Source: Pseudoscleropodium purum
Lineage: Eukaryota; Streptophyta; Bryopsida; Hypnales; Brachytheciaceae
Assembly (NCBI GenBank): GCA_963969395.1
Contig: OZ017801.1
Span: 21,395,611-21,459,610 of the forward strand
Length of the DNA: 64,000 bases
Direction: 5' to 3'
This document shows, in pieces, positions 45,670 to 60,720 of this stretch; position 1 is the first letter of the stretch; each line of letters starts with the position of its first letter. The translations under genes were made by a program, and so were the position numbers. The notes under the pieces were generated by a model. That model made no database searches and was not told where the DNA came from. It worked only from the letters and a program-made list of their open reading frames with translations.

Positions 45670-45926
45670 GATCGGATGGGACAGACAGATGGTTCGGACG
45701 GCTTTAATTTTGTAACTTGTGCAATTTTGCGGAATGACATGTCACCTTGGAATGCGAAATCCAGGGCACGGACGATTTCGTCCGCGCCCAGCATGTTCCT
45801 TAATCCACATGGCATCCATGTGGCTTATTTTTCCATTATCAAAAAGTCAACTATGTGTTGACTGTATCGGACGGACGGGACCTCTAACGGACGGGTGAAC
45901 TAGACGTCCGTCCACTATGACAACCA
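45670..45926. repeat. GC-rich tail with palindromes, copy 2
   Basis: Same as 12084-12340, including the inverted repeat CGGACGATTTCGTCCG (45769-45784). Confidence 0.4.
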
Positions 45927-46226
45927 TGGTTTTTTCTCCAAGTTCTAATGTATTTGAGTCTTATTTCTAAGAGCCCTCAACACTAAAAAAAATCAAGATT
46001 TGCAATGGACACTCTTGCATGAAATCTTGAATAGAAAAACCATAATCATTCATTTCCAAAATCAGATTTTTGATGCAAAAACTAGACTCCCAAAAAAAAC
46101 TTTTGAAAATGAAAATTTTTGAATATAGTAACTTGATAAAGTTTTATTTAACTTCAAAGTATTGTCGACACCAAAATTTGGGGGTTAAGACTTTCAAGGA
46201 GAAATGAATATCATAAGTTCAAGGAT

Positions 46227-46556
46227 GGTCGATTGTGTTTCCGACGGAGGTGTTGTAGCAGGTATCTGATATGTAGCCTTCAGCCTTCATTTTCTCAGTC
46301 AATTTGCTCAGCTCCGCATATATCTCCTTTCTTAAATTTCTGGTGAGATGTATCCCGTATAACAAAGTCATGGATCTTGTTACCGACTTCGATCCAGCTA
46401 CGTCACGGTTCCTTGTGTATACCTCTCTCCTGCATCGCAGTGCGCACCGACGATACCTTCTCAGCTGCAGCACAGATGTTGGAGAGGATCACGTACGTAG
46501 AGGCATCCCTGGGTTCCAACTTGAAACGCTCTTTAGCAGCAAGTTCACCCAACTCC
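46227..46556 (-). pseudogene. PPR E/E+ domain fragment, copy 2
   Basis: Same as 12641-12970 on the minus strand, with the same stop before RSWIEV and the same frameshift before EIYAELSKLTEKMKAEGY. Confidence 0.75.
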
Positions 46557-47199
46557 CACTAGTGCAGAACACAGGTTTTAATGACTTTTTAAATGACATT
46601 TGGATGTCATTTCAGGCACCCGCAAAGGTGGTTGAAATGACATCCAAATGTCATTTAAAATGTCATTTTTTTTATGTCATTTCAACATACTTATAGTGTA
46701 CATTTTAGTCCTTCAAAATCTATCAAATAAGTAGATTTTATTTTTCAAAATCTTTAAAAAATGTAGATTTCACTTCCCAAAATCTTCAAAAGATGTAGAT
46801 TCTACTTTTCAAAATCCCCCGAAATTATAGATTTTATTTTGCTAAATATTTAAAAATGTAGATTCTACTTTCTAATAATCTATGTTATTTAGACATAAAT
46901 AACTTTCATCACTTCCACATTTTTTGAAAGTAATTTACATGTTTGCAGATAGTCTACTCGAGTTATTTACTTCTATTACTTGTCTTCTCCATGACAATTG
47001 TTATGGGATAATGTTTTCTTCTAAAATCTACCAAATTTGTTGCACAAAATGACATTAACTTCATTTTTGATTGAAACAAACATATTGGGATCAATAATTC
47101 TTCTAAAATCTACCAAATTTTCAGTAGCATGGTTGAAATGACATTTTTTTGAGAAATGTCATTTCAACATGTCATTTCAACCACCCTTCTGCACTAGTG
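46557..47199. mobile_element. non-autonomous CACTA-type element, copy 2
   Basis: Same as 12971-13613: CACTAGTGCAGAA terminal inverted repeats and TGTCATTTCAAC subterminal motifs. It arrived before the large duplication. Confidence 0.7.
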
Positions 47200-49090
47200 T
47201 TCGCATGATGCAGGTCTTGAATATTCCTCCTCTTGACAAAAATGCCCAGGATAACAACCAAAGGAATATTTTCGCCTGTTCCGAACATTCCAGGGCTTGA
47301 ATGAGCTAGTAAGTACATAGTTTCATTTCATTCAGCTGCTGAAACAGGGCAAGCCAAGCAATGAAGCAGGGATAGCAGGAAGGGGGAAAATAAGCCAGCA
47401 GATTAACACAGGCACAGCTTGGAAAGGGATAGTATTCGATTTGAAGGGATATATATCGATCTAAGCTCTGCAGTTACAAAATTCTTTGGTAGGGATGAAC
47501 CTGAAAACTAAGAAGCCAGAGTACAAGAAAAAAGCAAGATGAGCAGCCAATCATGCAAGTGATATTTGAATAAACCGCCAATTGTTAAATTATCGAGATG
47601 AACCGTACCGATGGCTGCATCAAATCCCTTGACTCGTGGTCCCTGGACTTTTCAGCAAGGTCTTTGTCCAATAATCGATACACTTCTGGATAACCATTTT
47701 TTAAAAACTACTTGGAGCAACACACACAAACGTGCTAAACTTATGAGAGGTTCAATTTGGTGCAAGGCAGCAATTTTCAAAATGGTTTACGTCTACGCAG
47801 GAGGAAACACTGTGAACCTCAAGAGTATTATTTAAAACGTAGTGTTCAAGGCGTTTCGTGCATTTCCTATGAACAATCCGACTTCCCGTCGCACAAGGTC
47901 ATTGTAGGTAAACACCTCACAAACATTCACTAGATTTCCAACGAAGATCAGAACAACCACTTTGTTCTGTGAAGCCGAAATGATCCACCTATGCCTTCAA
48001 GCTTGGCTTTCTAAAACCTACTTTAGTTGCACCGTACATATCTTTCCAAGAACCCATACAAACTCACCCGAACCAAACAAACGGCATCAATTCACGACGA
48101 ACCAGGCAAACTCGTTTTAAAGAACTCCAAACAGATCCTTCAAATTCGCAAGAATGAACAGGCAGCGTCACCAACTACTTCACAATCGCCACGAATATGA
48201 AAAGTGACAGCCAAATGTTCCAAATTTTGATGGATTGGTTGCACTGTTATGGAATTGCTCGTCACTCTCCCAGGGGAAATCACATTGTTCCTTCAGCTCT
48301 GGATTTCTTCCTCCATTTGAAAGGGGTAAGGTTGATTGCTTGTCTTTGTGGTCATTATACCTACAAATAATTTGTTCCAAGCATTGGAGCCAAAGATCTC
48401 TATTCCTTAGTTCCATGTATTTGGAAGACTGCAATTTGTAGTTCCATGATTTTGGATTTGCATAACAATAAAAACAAACTTTGTGGTACAAGCTTTGAAT
48501 CTTTAACATGTGGCTTGTTGATGTTTGGATGGTCAACTACTTGGGAATTGAATGGAAATCAAGGATCAAATTTATATCATTTTAATTTGTATTTGAACAT
48601 AAGACAAACTACTAATATGCTTTTCATTCTTTGAAAATTGTCTTGAGTTGGAGACAATATTGGATGTGATTATTTTTGAATCTTTGGCATTTTGATACTA
48701 TTTTTCAAAACCCAAATTCATTAATTTAGTGCAAGAGTTAAATATTTTTTTTTGGAATTGAATATTTCTCATTTCTTAAGTCAAATGACTGATGGTTGTT
48801 CATAGCAGTACAAAGCCCTAGCTCCACTAGTATTTTAGAATAGGGACTATATTACCTTGGAATTTGACAATTATCAATAGTTTTGTGTAGCAAAGCAAAG
48901 TTGTAGAGTGGGTGGCTTAACTAGGGGTGGAGTTGTTGTTTTGTTTTTCCTTGTCATAATTGATGATGCTTCAGTTGTGTGCAGATGCAGCAAGCGGCAA
49001 CCAAACTCATGTCAATTTGTGTCAGAAGAAAAGAAAAAGACGAAAAGAAAGTCCTAGTTTGAAGTATCTACTTCCAATAAAAAATCCTTC
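47200..49090. other. GC-intermediate DNA without a recognisable gene, copy 2
   Basis: Equivalent to 13614-15504; the same short uninformative frames are present. Confidence 0.35.
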
Positions 49091-49744
49091 ACCAAGCTTT
49101 TCCTTACCGTCAGAAAGTTACAGACGTGCAACCCATCCTGTCTAAATTATTCCTGATATGGCCGCCCAAGCATTTGCATATATTAGCACGAATCCTTAGC
49201 ATTGGAAACGGTCCTCACCCTCACAAAGATTTCTTAGGATACTATTCTTCACGGCTGCCTCTGCACACAACTGAAGCGTGCCCTACGCACAGACTATCAT
49301 AACTTAGTGTGTGAATTATCTTCTTAAGGCAGCCATCTCACACTGAGAGCCTAATGTGAGAGGATTACTGGATGTTACGACTGCTTTGGGTACTTTTCGA
49401 AAATAATCCTCTGCTTTATGTTCAATCAACACTTGTACGATCACATGCAGGAAACAAGACTGGTGGTAAGTACTAAGTTCCTGCGTTCCCCCACCAGAAT
49501 TTTTTTTGGAGGTTTTTTGGTCCTCAATAAAAGAGCCCTGGGTGGCCCAGTCACGGCCAACAGGAAAGACCAAGCTTTTCCTCACGTACTGGCGGTACTA
49601 ACGTGCGACCCAGCCTGTGGAATCTGGTCAAGCATTTTAACGACACGGATCCCAAGCATTGGAAATGGTGCTCATCCTCACGAAGACTCCATAGAATACG
49701 TTAGTATTCTTCACGTGGGGAGGCTGCCTCTGCACGTAAGCAGG
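49091..49744 (+). repeat. pair of degenerate about-178-bp direct repeats, copy 2
   Basis: Equivalent to 15505-16158 (members 49091-49270 and 49569-49744). Confidence 0.6.
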
Positions 49745-49986
49745 TCCCACATTCCCTCGACCCTCGTGCATACCGTCTTCATAACATTGTTTACTAATGA
49801 GGCAGGGGTCCATTCAGTTTGCATTATTGAGAAGGGGACCCTACAGTGAACAAAATTGTCTTATATGACTCCCAGGTATCTAGCAAAGTATCATAGGTGA
49901 ACCAAACCATTACCACCACTCTAAGTCACAATTCCGCCCTCATGTACGTGAGGTGTACCTTTCCCTTCTGAAGGGAGGGAGTAATT

Positions 49987-50107
49987 GAGAAAGTTGGTGG
50001 TAGGGCGGAATTGAGAAAGTTGGTGGTAAGGCGGAATTGAGAAAGTTGGTGGTAAGGCGGAATTGAGAAAGTTGGTGGTAAGGCGGAGTTGAGAAAGTTG
50101 GTGGTAA
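49987..50107 (+). repeat. 26-bp minisatellite, about 4.7 units
   Basis: Same unit as at 16401-16495, but with one additional internal unit carrying the AAGGCGGAATT variant. It is the only length difference detected between the two large copies. Confidence 0.95.
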
Positions 50108-53100
50108 TAGGCTGCTTCACCTCTTACCTTCCCATGGACCATTGCCTCAGGGTTATGTTATCATTCTTGCCAAGTCCTTGGCTCCTTTACACTGGCTATG
50201 GCGCTCTAGATCTCCTTTGCCGACCGAACTCTGCAATTGACATCCTTCTCTTCCCACTCTGGGTGTTTCTGCCTTCGAGATCCTCATGAAGCTTTGGCAT
50301 TCCCGAAGCTACATCGTCCGATCATCTTCACGTGCATGTTCACGCTCTCACCGTTCCTGCAAACTCTCCTGCATCATCATCGCGTGCGCTACCACTGTCG
50401 GCATCTGGGAACTTACTCTAGCACGCACTGTGAGTTCACACTCCTGGGGTTGTGTCCGGGTTCATTGAAAAAACTTCGATGTCGCTCTTTCTCGCCAGTT
50501 TTTCTGTACCATACCGCAAAGGGGGCTTTAATTTGTTGGATTGGGATCTTGAGATCTGGATGTGAGGAGTTTGGTACCATCTATGTCTGCATGTGTTGGT
50601 GTTCATTTCCGTCGTTTCGTTCCTAAGTGAGATCCAGACTATACATGCATGGTCGCTTACAATTAAGTGTTTCTAGCTTTCTGGGAGCCTGTTGGCTGCT
50701 TTTTTCCTGTTTCATTTCGTCGCTTGGACTTTCTGACTAACGACCTCAGATGGCAGATCTGAGGGGGGTGGATCGGTGAACGTCGATTGGGGGAAGCTCG
50801 TCTCGTTGGTTTGCGCCGTTGCTGTTGTTCTCTTAGCTTACTGTTGCTCTGTTTCGTGGGCGAGCTGGATCGCTCCTCTTCCTCGCAGCTGGATCCATTA
50901 CATGTAACGAAGGTGTGTTCCCTGAATGGGCCGACAAACTAAATCTTCAGTTATTGGAGTTATTTCAAACGCGTGATGTTTTTTTGTTGTTTCACTTTGC
51001 CAGTTGCAAACGAATGCTTCCAAAAAGACCGGATAAATAGCAACTAAAGGCAATAAAAGAATGAAGGATTCAAGGTTAGCATGTCGTAGCAACCATGGAG
51101 AGATTTTTAAAAAAAACCTTTAATTTCGTGTGGTCTGGAAGGATCTACAATAAGACCAATGTTCTAATTTTGATAAGAAACCCACGAGATTGTATGCAAC
51201 TACAACTTTGTCATTTCAAAATGCACAAAGTTTAATGAGAATTCAAATGCCATTTAGAAAAATAACTAGTTTGTGGTTAATAGACTAGTTAGAAACTAAA
51301 CCATGCTATGACTTTTCAAGTACTACCATGCCTAAGTAATTGTTGAACAGTTATTAGAGAAGGTGATGGTTAAGAGATCGAAATGTGCATACCATATGTG
51401 TAATTTGTTTAATATGCTTTGGTCAAACACAAAAGGTTTGCATTACATTGGGATTTGTTGAAGAGAGTTTTTTTTAATCCAAAATTTGAATGAAAAATTG
51501 TATAGTAAATCTCACATGTTTCAATGGAGATCTAATTAAGTTGTAGAATGAAGAATAGTTAGCAATTTTGGAAGGGAGAGAGAAGGTTCTATCAACTTGA
51601 AGAAAGATGGAGAGAAATTGTAAAAATGGGACTAGGACTAAATGCAACAAGTAGCCCATTGCACACAATAGAATGGACTAAATGCAAGAAAGACCAACCG
51701 TTTTGTGTTGCGTTTTCTATAGTACTACATAATATTCATGATTTTGTTAGGAGTACTTTAAAATTAGAAAAGAAAATTTTAATTTAAAAAATATGTTTAA
51801 TGTTTACACTTTTAAGGAGAAGATAAAGCCTAGGAAAAAAATTTTAAATAGGAGAACTAGAAAAGTACAAAATCTCATGAAAATAGATACTTTGACGTTT
51901 TAATTTGTAAAAAATAGGAAAAATAGTTTTCAAAGAAAATAAAAATTGGACATTTTGAAAGACTTCATGGTAAAGAAATTTCACAAAAAGAATCATTTTG
52001 AAACCATTTTCAATGTTCAGAATTGGTCGTGCAAATGAACCCTATTTGCATGAATGTAGAAGACTTAAAATAATGTTTTTAAAAAAAAAATTGGTATACA
52101 CTTGCTTCTCTAGTGTAGGTATATACCACAAAAAATTTCAGCTCTAGATCATTAATTTTGGGTAGTCCACAATATTAAAAAACCCTAAACTACAAAGTGT
52201 GACAAATTAGCTAAATTGAAATTTAAATATAAAATGATTTTTGAAGATTTTTGAAAAATAATTTTTCTAATAAATATTCTAGTTTCTTATCATCAAAAGA
52301 AATTTCAAGTAAATTGGCTTCAGTGTGCAAAAATTATGGCCACTGACAACTCAAAAATGTCAAATGTGACAAGAAAAAAAGGACCAGTCTTTCTTGCATT
52401 CACCCAATGCAAAAGAAAATTCAGGCCACCAAAAAAACTAGTACCTATAATACATAGCCCTAAACTCAAAAGAAGTTTGAAGCAATAAGACTTCTTCTAT
52501 AAAATTCTTCAACCTTATAAATGTGTCAAATTATTAGAAGGAATGGGGAAAATGATCTACAGGGTGGGCTAGTTTCAAAATATAATTTGCAATATATTCA
52601 CTAGAAAGTTGTAATACCTTGGTACATCTCCAAATGGTCCTTATCACCAAAGATGCTCAAAGTATATGTTATTTTTGTGATAAAAACCTTGACCAATTTC
52701 TTGAGCATAATAATGATCCAAAGCTAGCAATAAATATTAAGGTTGTTCATTACATCATACTACACTAATAACAATGACATTTAAAGTTAATCACCTAATA
52801 GTATTACTTACCTAGTTGCAAAACATGCATATAGATGATAGTTTTTATGAACTTCCAATCAAATGCCTAGTTGCCACTTGAAATTGGTAACTTTATTAAA
52901 GTTATAGACAATCAGTGTTAGTATTCAAAATCAATGATGCCAATTGTAAGTATCATTTTTAGTGTAGTGGTATAGAAAAAAGATAATCAATATCAAAATA
53001 AGAGCATGTAAATAATTTTATAAGTATTAATTACTAGCAAATTTAGTAGAAACCTCACAAATTTGAATATTTACCTATCTAAAAGTCATACACCTTAATG

Positions 53101-55735
53101 TAATATATTACACACGACTATGCGGAGATTTAGCATCTACATAATAATGAACCACTTTAAGAAATTATCAATTATTTCTTAAAACTTTAACTTGTTTATG
53201 ATATTGTATTAAATTTTAATATTTCAAATTGTAAATACAAAATACTTTTTAGTTTTAGTTTTTAAAATGAATGAAATGATTATTTTTCTATTAAATACTT
53301 TGTATTTGACTAAATTATTAATGATTCTAGGGATCACATTCCAAATTGTGATAAAGCCACAAAAATAGATAAAAGGATAGATGCTTTGTACAAATACAAG
53401 GATTCATGTTGTGTTTATTAAATTTTATGGTCAACCTAAAATTAAAATCATGAAATTTTAAAATAAGAATGATAAAGAATCTTCAACTTATGAAAAATTT
53501 TAAATCTCAAAATTTATTAATATTTCTTTTTCAATATTTATAAAATTTATAAAATATAATAAATAAACTAATAAATTTGGAAAATTTTAGGTGATTCATT
53601 TTAATTTCTAAATTTTATAAAATTGAATTCGTGAAAATTGAAATCATTAAAATAATATATATTAATTAAAAAATTAAAATTTTTTAAAGCTAAATGAAGT
53701 GAGATAGTCTTTATTACTCAATTATTATTGTTAACAACATCGGCAATAAAAATAGCTCATAGGAAAACAGACAAATCCAACTAATTCATTCAAAAAAAAA
53801 AGTTGTTCAAATTCAATTGTGGGATTAGATCTACTATGATTGCTCCTATTTATATTTTTGAAATTTCAATGTTTGACATACAACAAGTCAATAATTTCAA
53901 TACATATTACTTTAGATTTCTAAAATTAGACCTTATTGTTTTGTGATATAAAATGGAAGAATAACTAACTAGATCAATTGCTTATATTCTTTCTATAAAA
54001 TGGAAGAATAACTAACTAGATCAATTGCTTATATTCTTTCTATAAATTTTATCTCATAATAAATATAGATTGAATTTGAATAAATTTTGTTGAAAATTCA
54101 ATATAGATAATTTTTCAAGGACATTGCAGCTTGACACCACTATTCATATATCAAAATGAGAGGTTTAACTTGTAAAAGACAATAAGCTCCCATGGAGCTT
54201 TTTGAAGGTTTGAACAAGTTCATATGAAGTTATTTTTTTAAGGATGAAAATGTAATATTTATTATAGATGTATGTTTGAATTAGCTTTGTGAAAATATGA
54301 TTATTTTCCAACTAGGTATCTAGATTAAAGTTATGTGGCTTAAAAGTTTACAAGTAGCTTGGGTAGCATACAAATAGAGAGGGCAAGCAGTTAGGCAATT
54401 AACTTTGAACACTTACATCTTGCAATTAACAAAGTCAAATGGTCTGATATTTTTCCACAGGTCTTCATTTTAATATAGGTTAATAATGTATTGAAAAAAA
54501 ATTGATAATGTATTAAAAAATCATTTTTCCACAATTTTCAGTCAATACACTAAAGATGGCAATTTTAGAATAATTTACAACCATTAGCTCAAATTCTAGT
54601 GTAATTTATGAGATTTTTTATTAAATTTTGTTGTACACAATTTAGAGAAGAAATATTTGTGTTGACCATTTGTATTTGGATTCTTCAAGAAAATGAACTC
54701 TTAAAAATTTGAAATCTTACTCATGTAGTCATTTAAAAAATTTATAGGACATCCTCTAAATGCAAAAATTTTATATGCATATTAGACACCTCCATTATTT
54801 TTTAAAATTGGCATGTAAGTAACTAATATAACTACCTACCCAATGGTTTGAGTTTCCAAAGTTGGATTTCTTCCTCCATAAAGTTCAGTCAAACAATGTT
54901 GACCTTATTGGGCAAGGCCAAAATTTCTTTTCTTCTAACTTCAAATGTTACAATTATCTTGCAATCTGCATTATCAAATGGTTTGATAATTTTACACAAA
55001 TTTCCTATAGTAGTCTTGTACAAATTTTTATAATTGAAATGTTGAAAACTATCTTAGTATTTTAGTTCCACTCAATGCACTAGAAAGTGACAATTTTGAA
55101 CAATTTTGGTAAAAAATAGTCAAAGAACTTTTGGGGTTAATATATTTGCTTAAATTCATTGTATTTAATTTCTTGAATTTGTGACACTTAAAAGTCTTGT
55201 TCAAATTGGGTCCAAATTTAGTTGACATCAACTACCAAATAATTTTAAATTCTAGAGTATAGTGCTTAAGTATTGCATCTTTGATGGTTCAAGATTCTAC
55301 TTTCAATCACATAGTAGAGATTTTTTTTTTTGTTATAGTGTGAAATGCCATTTTCATCATCAAATGTTGAATTTTACAATAATATATTCTTTTGCTGGTA
55401 TTTCTTGAAATATTAGTGTAAATAATGAAATTCCTCTTACCATATTTAAAATTTATAATTGAAATGTAAAGTTTTGTGGCTAATAAAGTTTGGCTAAAAT
55501 TGTGGTATTTTATAACTCTTATATATTTGCTTAGCATTAGGTTTGTTTAAGCATTGGTAAAAAGTTTTAATATGAATCTTTAGATGAGGTAATTTTAAAT
55601 ATATACTTTTTAATTAAAAATTTCTTGAAACCATGCTATTTTTCTTTATTTGAATGTTATTTTCTAACTATTTTTGTTGGATTTGTTTTCAAGATATTAT
55701 CTATCTTTGATATATTATTCCATTCATTAAATGAA
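50108..55735. other. leader-like DNA and AT-rich spacer, copy 2
   Basis: Equivalent to 16496-22123: GC-intermediate sequence to about 51092, then AT-rich spacer including the 47-bp tandem duplication at 53953-54046. No gene was recognised. Confidence 0.55.
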
Positions 55736-58700
55736 ATGGCGCATTTTTTAATGGGGATTGCAAGCATTTTCACAATGGTCACTTTGTGGAGATACACGGG
55801 TTTTGCATGGTTTAGTTGGTGAGTATTCTACAAGCAATCTATTTTAAGCATTTCATAGATATAATCAAATTTGAAAATATGAATTACAATTTCACTAGAT
55901 AAACAATTCTATTATTAATGTTCAACATTTTATAATTTGTCTAATTTATTGACTACCATCAAATAATTGTTTTTTCTATATCTTGTCAAGATATCTCATT
56001 GACAATAGATATCAAATATCCTACAGGAAAGACAAGGACTTTTTACAAGTGCAAAGTGAGCATTGTAAAAGACTATGCAATGCTATTCCAAGTCTTGAAA
56101 AATGCTTGAAGGACATGCAAACATCTCCAGAGATGAATGTCTTGAATAAAAATCAATGTGTACATCTTTATAGCAAACTCATACTAGCCATGAAGGGGAT
56201 CAACAAAATGTTGTCAATTGCTACCAAAGATCTCCAATTCCAATCTATTATTGAGGAATTGTATTGTCTTAAAAAAAAAGTAGAGATTATAGGGAAAAAT
56301 TGCCATCAACAAGAACGATGGTGTCATTCAATTGTATTTCAACTCCAAAACAAAGAAACTTTTCGTGAGTTGCATTTAGATTTGAAGTGTTGTTACAACG
56401 CAGCACGTGATGCATACTTATTTCTCCATCCAAACCAAATAGATGATATGTTATCTATTCAATTTGATGCGGCTACCTATGAACAAGTCATTGAAGATGG
56501 AGAAGTCTTAAGGAAGAAGCTTGAACTTGTACTTCTGGAAGAAGTGTCAGAAGATTATGAGATGGCAAAATATCTATTGTTGAGACTCAAATATTTGGAC
56601 CAATTTGTTGGAGGAGAATTGGATGCTTTAGAAATTCCCCTCCTTGACTTCAATACACCAAAATTAAGCAAAAAAATTGGTAAAGGAAGTTTTGGACATG
56701 TCTTCAAATCAAATTGGTTGGGCCTTACAAGTGCCACAAAAGTGTTGGAAGGCGATCTTGAATTTCTCTTTAACTCTCGAAAAGAGGCTAGCATCTTGGC
56801 AGGCTTGAGCCATCCAAATCTTGTTCAATTTTTTGGTTGTAGAATCAACAAAAACAATCATCAAAATGTTGAAGAAAATGTAAATGGTGAGATGCATTTG
56901 GTGATGGAGTTGATGGAATCAAACTTGTCTCAATTATTGAAGAAAGCAAAAAAACCTTTACCCTATCATCTTGCAATTGACATCATGCTCCAAATTGCAA
57001 AGGGTGTGTATTATCTTCATGATATGCAAGTTGCTCACCTTGACTTGAAACCTGATAATGTCTTGTCAAGTTCAATATTTGTGGAAGACTTAGATCCTTG
57101 TCACATATTCAAGGTTAGTGATTATGGGACTTCTCAACTAGAAGTCTACAACAATCCTGAGCATCCAAAGCCATCAAAATATACAATTGGGACAAAAGGG
57201 TATATGGCTCCAGAAATGATCATGGAGAGAAGAACACTATTTTTTCCATTTAAAGCTGATGTGTGGTCATTTGCCATGATATGCTCAGAGATTTTATCAA
57301 GAAAAATTTCATATTTTGGTTTCGAACCTGAAGATTTTTTTGATCAAATATCATATACACATGGCACTGAGAATAAAAGCTTACGACCGACCCTACCAAA
57401 CAATTGCAAAGAACTAACAAACTTAATTGAGGAATGTTGGGCTCAAGACCCTCTTCAACGGCCAACATTTTCTAACATTTGTGAAAGGCTTACAAATTTA
57501 AAGACGGCGTTTTTGAAAGGAACATATTCATATAATATGGTTCCTCAATTTGGTCCATCCTCTGTGTTCAAAGATTCCAAGTTCATCTTAGGTCAGGTCC
57601 TAAAGGTATGAAATTGCCTAACTACAAATGGACTCATTTAGTGATGTTTGCTTTACAAAATTCTTTAATGCTTGACATTTATTGTTTTAGATGTAGTGAT
57701 TTAGTTTATTGTAAAAATGGTTTTTTAAATATGTGTTTTTTAATTTGTATAGGTGGATGAACCAACTACACCTCCAAAGGAAATTCCAATTGGTTTAGAT
57801 CACCAATTATCTAAAGCCAAAGAGCTTTTGAGAAAAAATTATATAGGGATTGTCGGCATAGGTGGAATTGGCAAGACCACACTAGCAAAGGCAATCTTTG
57901 ATGATGTGACAGTGAATTCATCATACTATTCATCATGTTTTATTGCAGAATGCAAAAACTATTTAAATTCCTATGAATTATTGTGTGAAATATTATCAAA
58001 ACTTGGAAAGTGTCGGAAACCTAAGAATTTAGGAGATGCCCAAAAGATGATGAAGAATCTCCTCATTGCAAAAAACATTCTTTTAATATTGGATGATATT
58101 AACGATGAAGCTCAAGTGTATGATGTGGTACCTCTAGACATAGTAAAATCTAGTAAGGGTACCACAATAATTCTTACAACACGTAATTTTAGTACCATAA
58201 AACCATTTGTGGGTTTTGATGGAAGATTGGATGTTGAATTATTGGATGAAAAGGCAGCAACAACACTTTTCACTACTCACCTTTCTTGGGGGCTAGCTCC
58301 ATTATCCCCAGACTTCGAGAACTTACGCAAGCATGTTGTGAAAGCTTGCAATGGCTTGCCTTTGACCTTAAAAGTCATGGGTGCATTTCTATGTTGTAAA
58401 CAAAGGTTGCGAAGTTGGGAACGAGCATTACAAAAGATGGCAAAAGGAAGGAATGTGGATGGTGATGAAGAAATTTGGAACACCTTGAATATAAACTTTG
58501 ATGGATTTAACAATGATGTTGAAAAGAGTATGTTTTTGGATGTGGCTTGTTTCTTTTGTAGAGATGTATATCCATTTGGCATATCAAAAGAGACCATCTT
58601 GTATATGTGGGCTAGAGATGGAATCCTTCCTTCGAATGAATTAAAAAGTTTGGTCAACATGTCATTGTTGAAGCTCAATAAAGATGGTGAAACTCTAGAA

Positions 58701-60720
58701 ATGCATGACCAATTGCGTGATATGGGACGAAAGTTTGCCAAAAGTACAAGAATTTGGAAATCATCCACAATACTTGAAAGTGAAATTACAAGCAAGGTAA
58801 CACTTTAATAATGCAACTAAATACAGATAATATATTTTGTTATGTAATTTTGAATGTATCTAGTCAAGAATGTATATTTTTTTAAGAATCATGAACTTTG
58901 AAATATGTTAGAAAAATCATTTGAAACTTCTATATAAGAGATATAATTCCAATGCTACATTCTAACTAGATCTTCTTTGAATGCAGGATGCTAAGGTTCT
59001 TGAAGGCATTTCTTGGCAAGACACTATGAACCATCTGCCTTTGATCAAATATGACCATGATATTCATTTTGAAAATCTTCGTGTATTGATTTTGGTTAGC
59101 ACTTCAGGCTATTCTAATGCATATCTTGATAACTTAAATACATTACTTGAATTTTCTTCTCAATGCTTTAGATTGGAGGCAATTATAATAGGGAACTCTC
59201 AAAATTTGATTGGATTGTCAAATACACTTCCAACAAATACTGCAATTATTCTACAAAGGAGGATATCAGATCTTTGTGCTACTTGCGCATCACTAAAGAT
59301 TCTTGATCTACAAGGTCTTGGGTTCCTTGATCAATTACCACAAAAATTTGCATCAAGCCATACTCTATTGAGACTAAATCTCAATTCTTGCTTTAACTTG
59401 GCAACATTGCCAAAAGAAGTGGGGAGCTTTTCTTCTTTAAGAACTTTCAAGTTGGATGGGTGCACAAGCTTGGTGGCATTGCCAAAGGAAGTGGGGCACC
59501 TATCTTCCTTGATCACTCTCAATTTGTCTAGATGTTCAAGCTTGGCAATATTACCAAAAGAATTAGGGAACTTCTCTCTTTTGACTACTTTAAATTTGAG
59601 CCAATGTTCAAGTTTAACAACTTTGCCAAAGGATGTGGGGAACTTGTCTTCTTTGACCACTCTAGATTTGAATTGGTGTTCCAGCTTGGTAGCTTTGCCA
59701 AAGGAAATAGGAAATTTGTCTTCCTTGACCACTCTTAATCTAAAGAAGTGTTCTAGTTTGGAAGCTTTGCCAACGGAATTGGGGAACTTGTCATCTTTGA
59801 CCACTCTAGATTTGAGTTGGTGTTCAATCTTGGAAATTTTGCCAAAGGATGTAGGGAACTTATCATCCTTAACCACTTTAGATTTGAGCGGGTGTTCAAG
59901 CTTGGTATCCTTGCCAAAGAAAGTGGGAAATTTGTCTTCTTTGAGAACTTTATACTTGAGTGAGTGTATAAATTTGGCAACCTTGCCAAAGGAGATCGGA
60001 CGCTTATTTTCATTGACCACTTTAGATTTGAGTGGGTGTTCAAGTTTGGCGGCCTTGCCAATGGAAGTGGGAAATTTGTCTTTTTTGAATACTCTTGGTT
60101 TAAAAGATTGTTCAAACTTAGTAGCCTTACCAAAGGAGATAGGACACTTGTCTTCCTTGACCACTCTAGATTTGAAACGATGTTCAAATTTGGTGGGATT
60201 GCCAAAGGATTTAAAGAACTTGTCTTTGTTGACCACTCTAGGTTTGAGTGAGTGCTCAAACTTGGCAACCTTACCAAAAGAAGTGGGAAACTTGTCTTCT
60301 TTGACCACTTTAGATTTGAGTGAGTGCTCAAACTTGGCAACCTTACCAAAAGAAGTGGGAAATTTGTCTTCTTTAACCACTTTAGATTTGAGAGCTTGTT
60401 CAAGCTTGGCAACCTTGCCAAAAAAATTGGGAAATTTGTTTTCATTGACCACTCTAGATTTGAGTGATTGTTCAAAATTGACAACCTTGCCAAAGGACGT
60501 GGGGCACTTGTTTTCTTTGACTACTCTCAACTTGAGAAAGTGTTTGAGTTTGGCATCCTTGCCAGAAGAAGTGGGGAACTTGTCTTCCTTGACTACTCTA
60601 GATTTGAGTGGGTGTTCAAGTTTGGAGGTCTTGCCAAAGAAAATGAGGGACTTGTCTTTTTTGAGAACTCTATCTTTGAGTGAATGCTCAAACTTGATAG
60701 TCTTGCCAAATGAGATGTGA
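55736..60720 (+). CDS. kinase - NB-ARC - LRR immune receptor (PNL-type NLR), copy 2
   Basis: Predicted exons 55736-55818, 56027-57605, 57753-58796 and 58987-60720, the same model as copy 1 and an identical predicted protein of 1479 residues. It has the hydrophobic N-terminal helix, helical MLKL/MCA-like region, kinase with HLD and DYG motifs, NB-ARC with all named motifs, and 19 LRRs ending at TGA 60718-60720. Two identical receptors in direct orientation 33.6 kb apart form a minimal NLR cluster. Doubling would raise dosage and gives material for unequal exchange. Regulation is presumably shared, since the upstream DNA is also duplicated for at least 14.5 kb. Confidence 0.8.
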
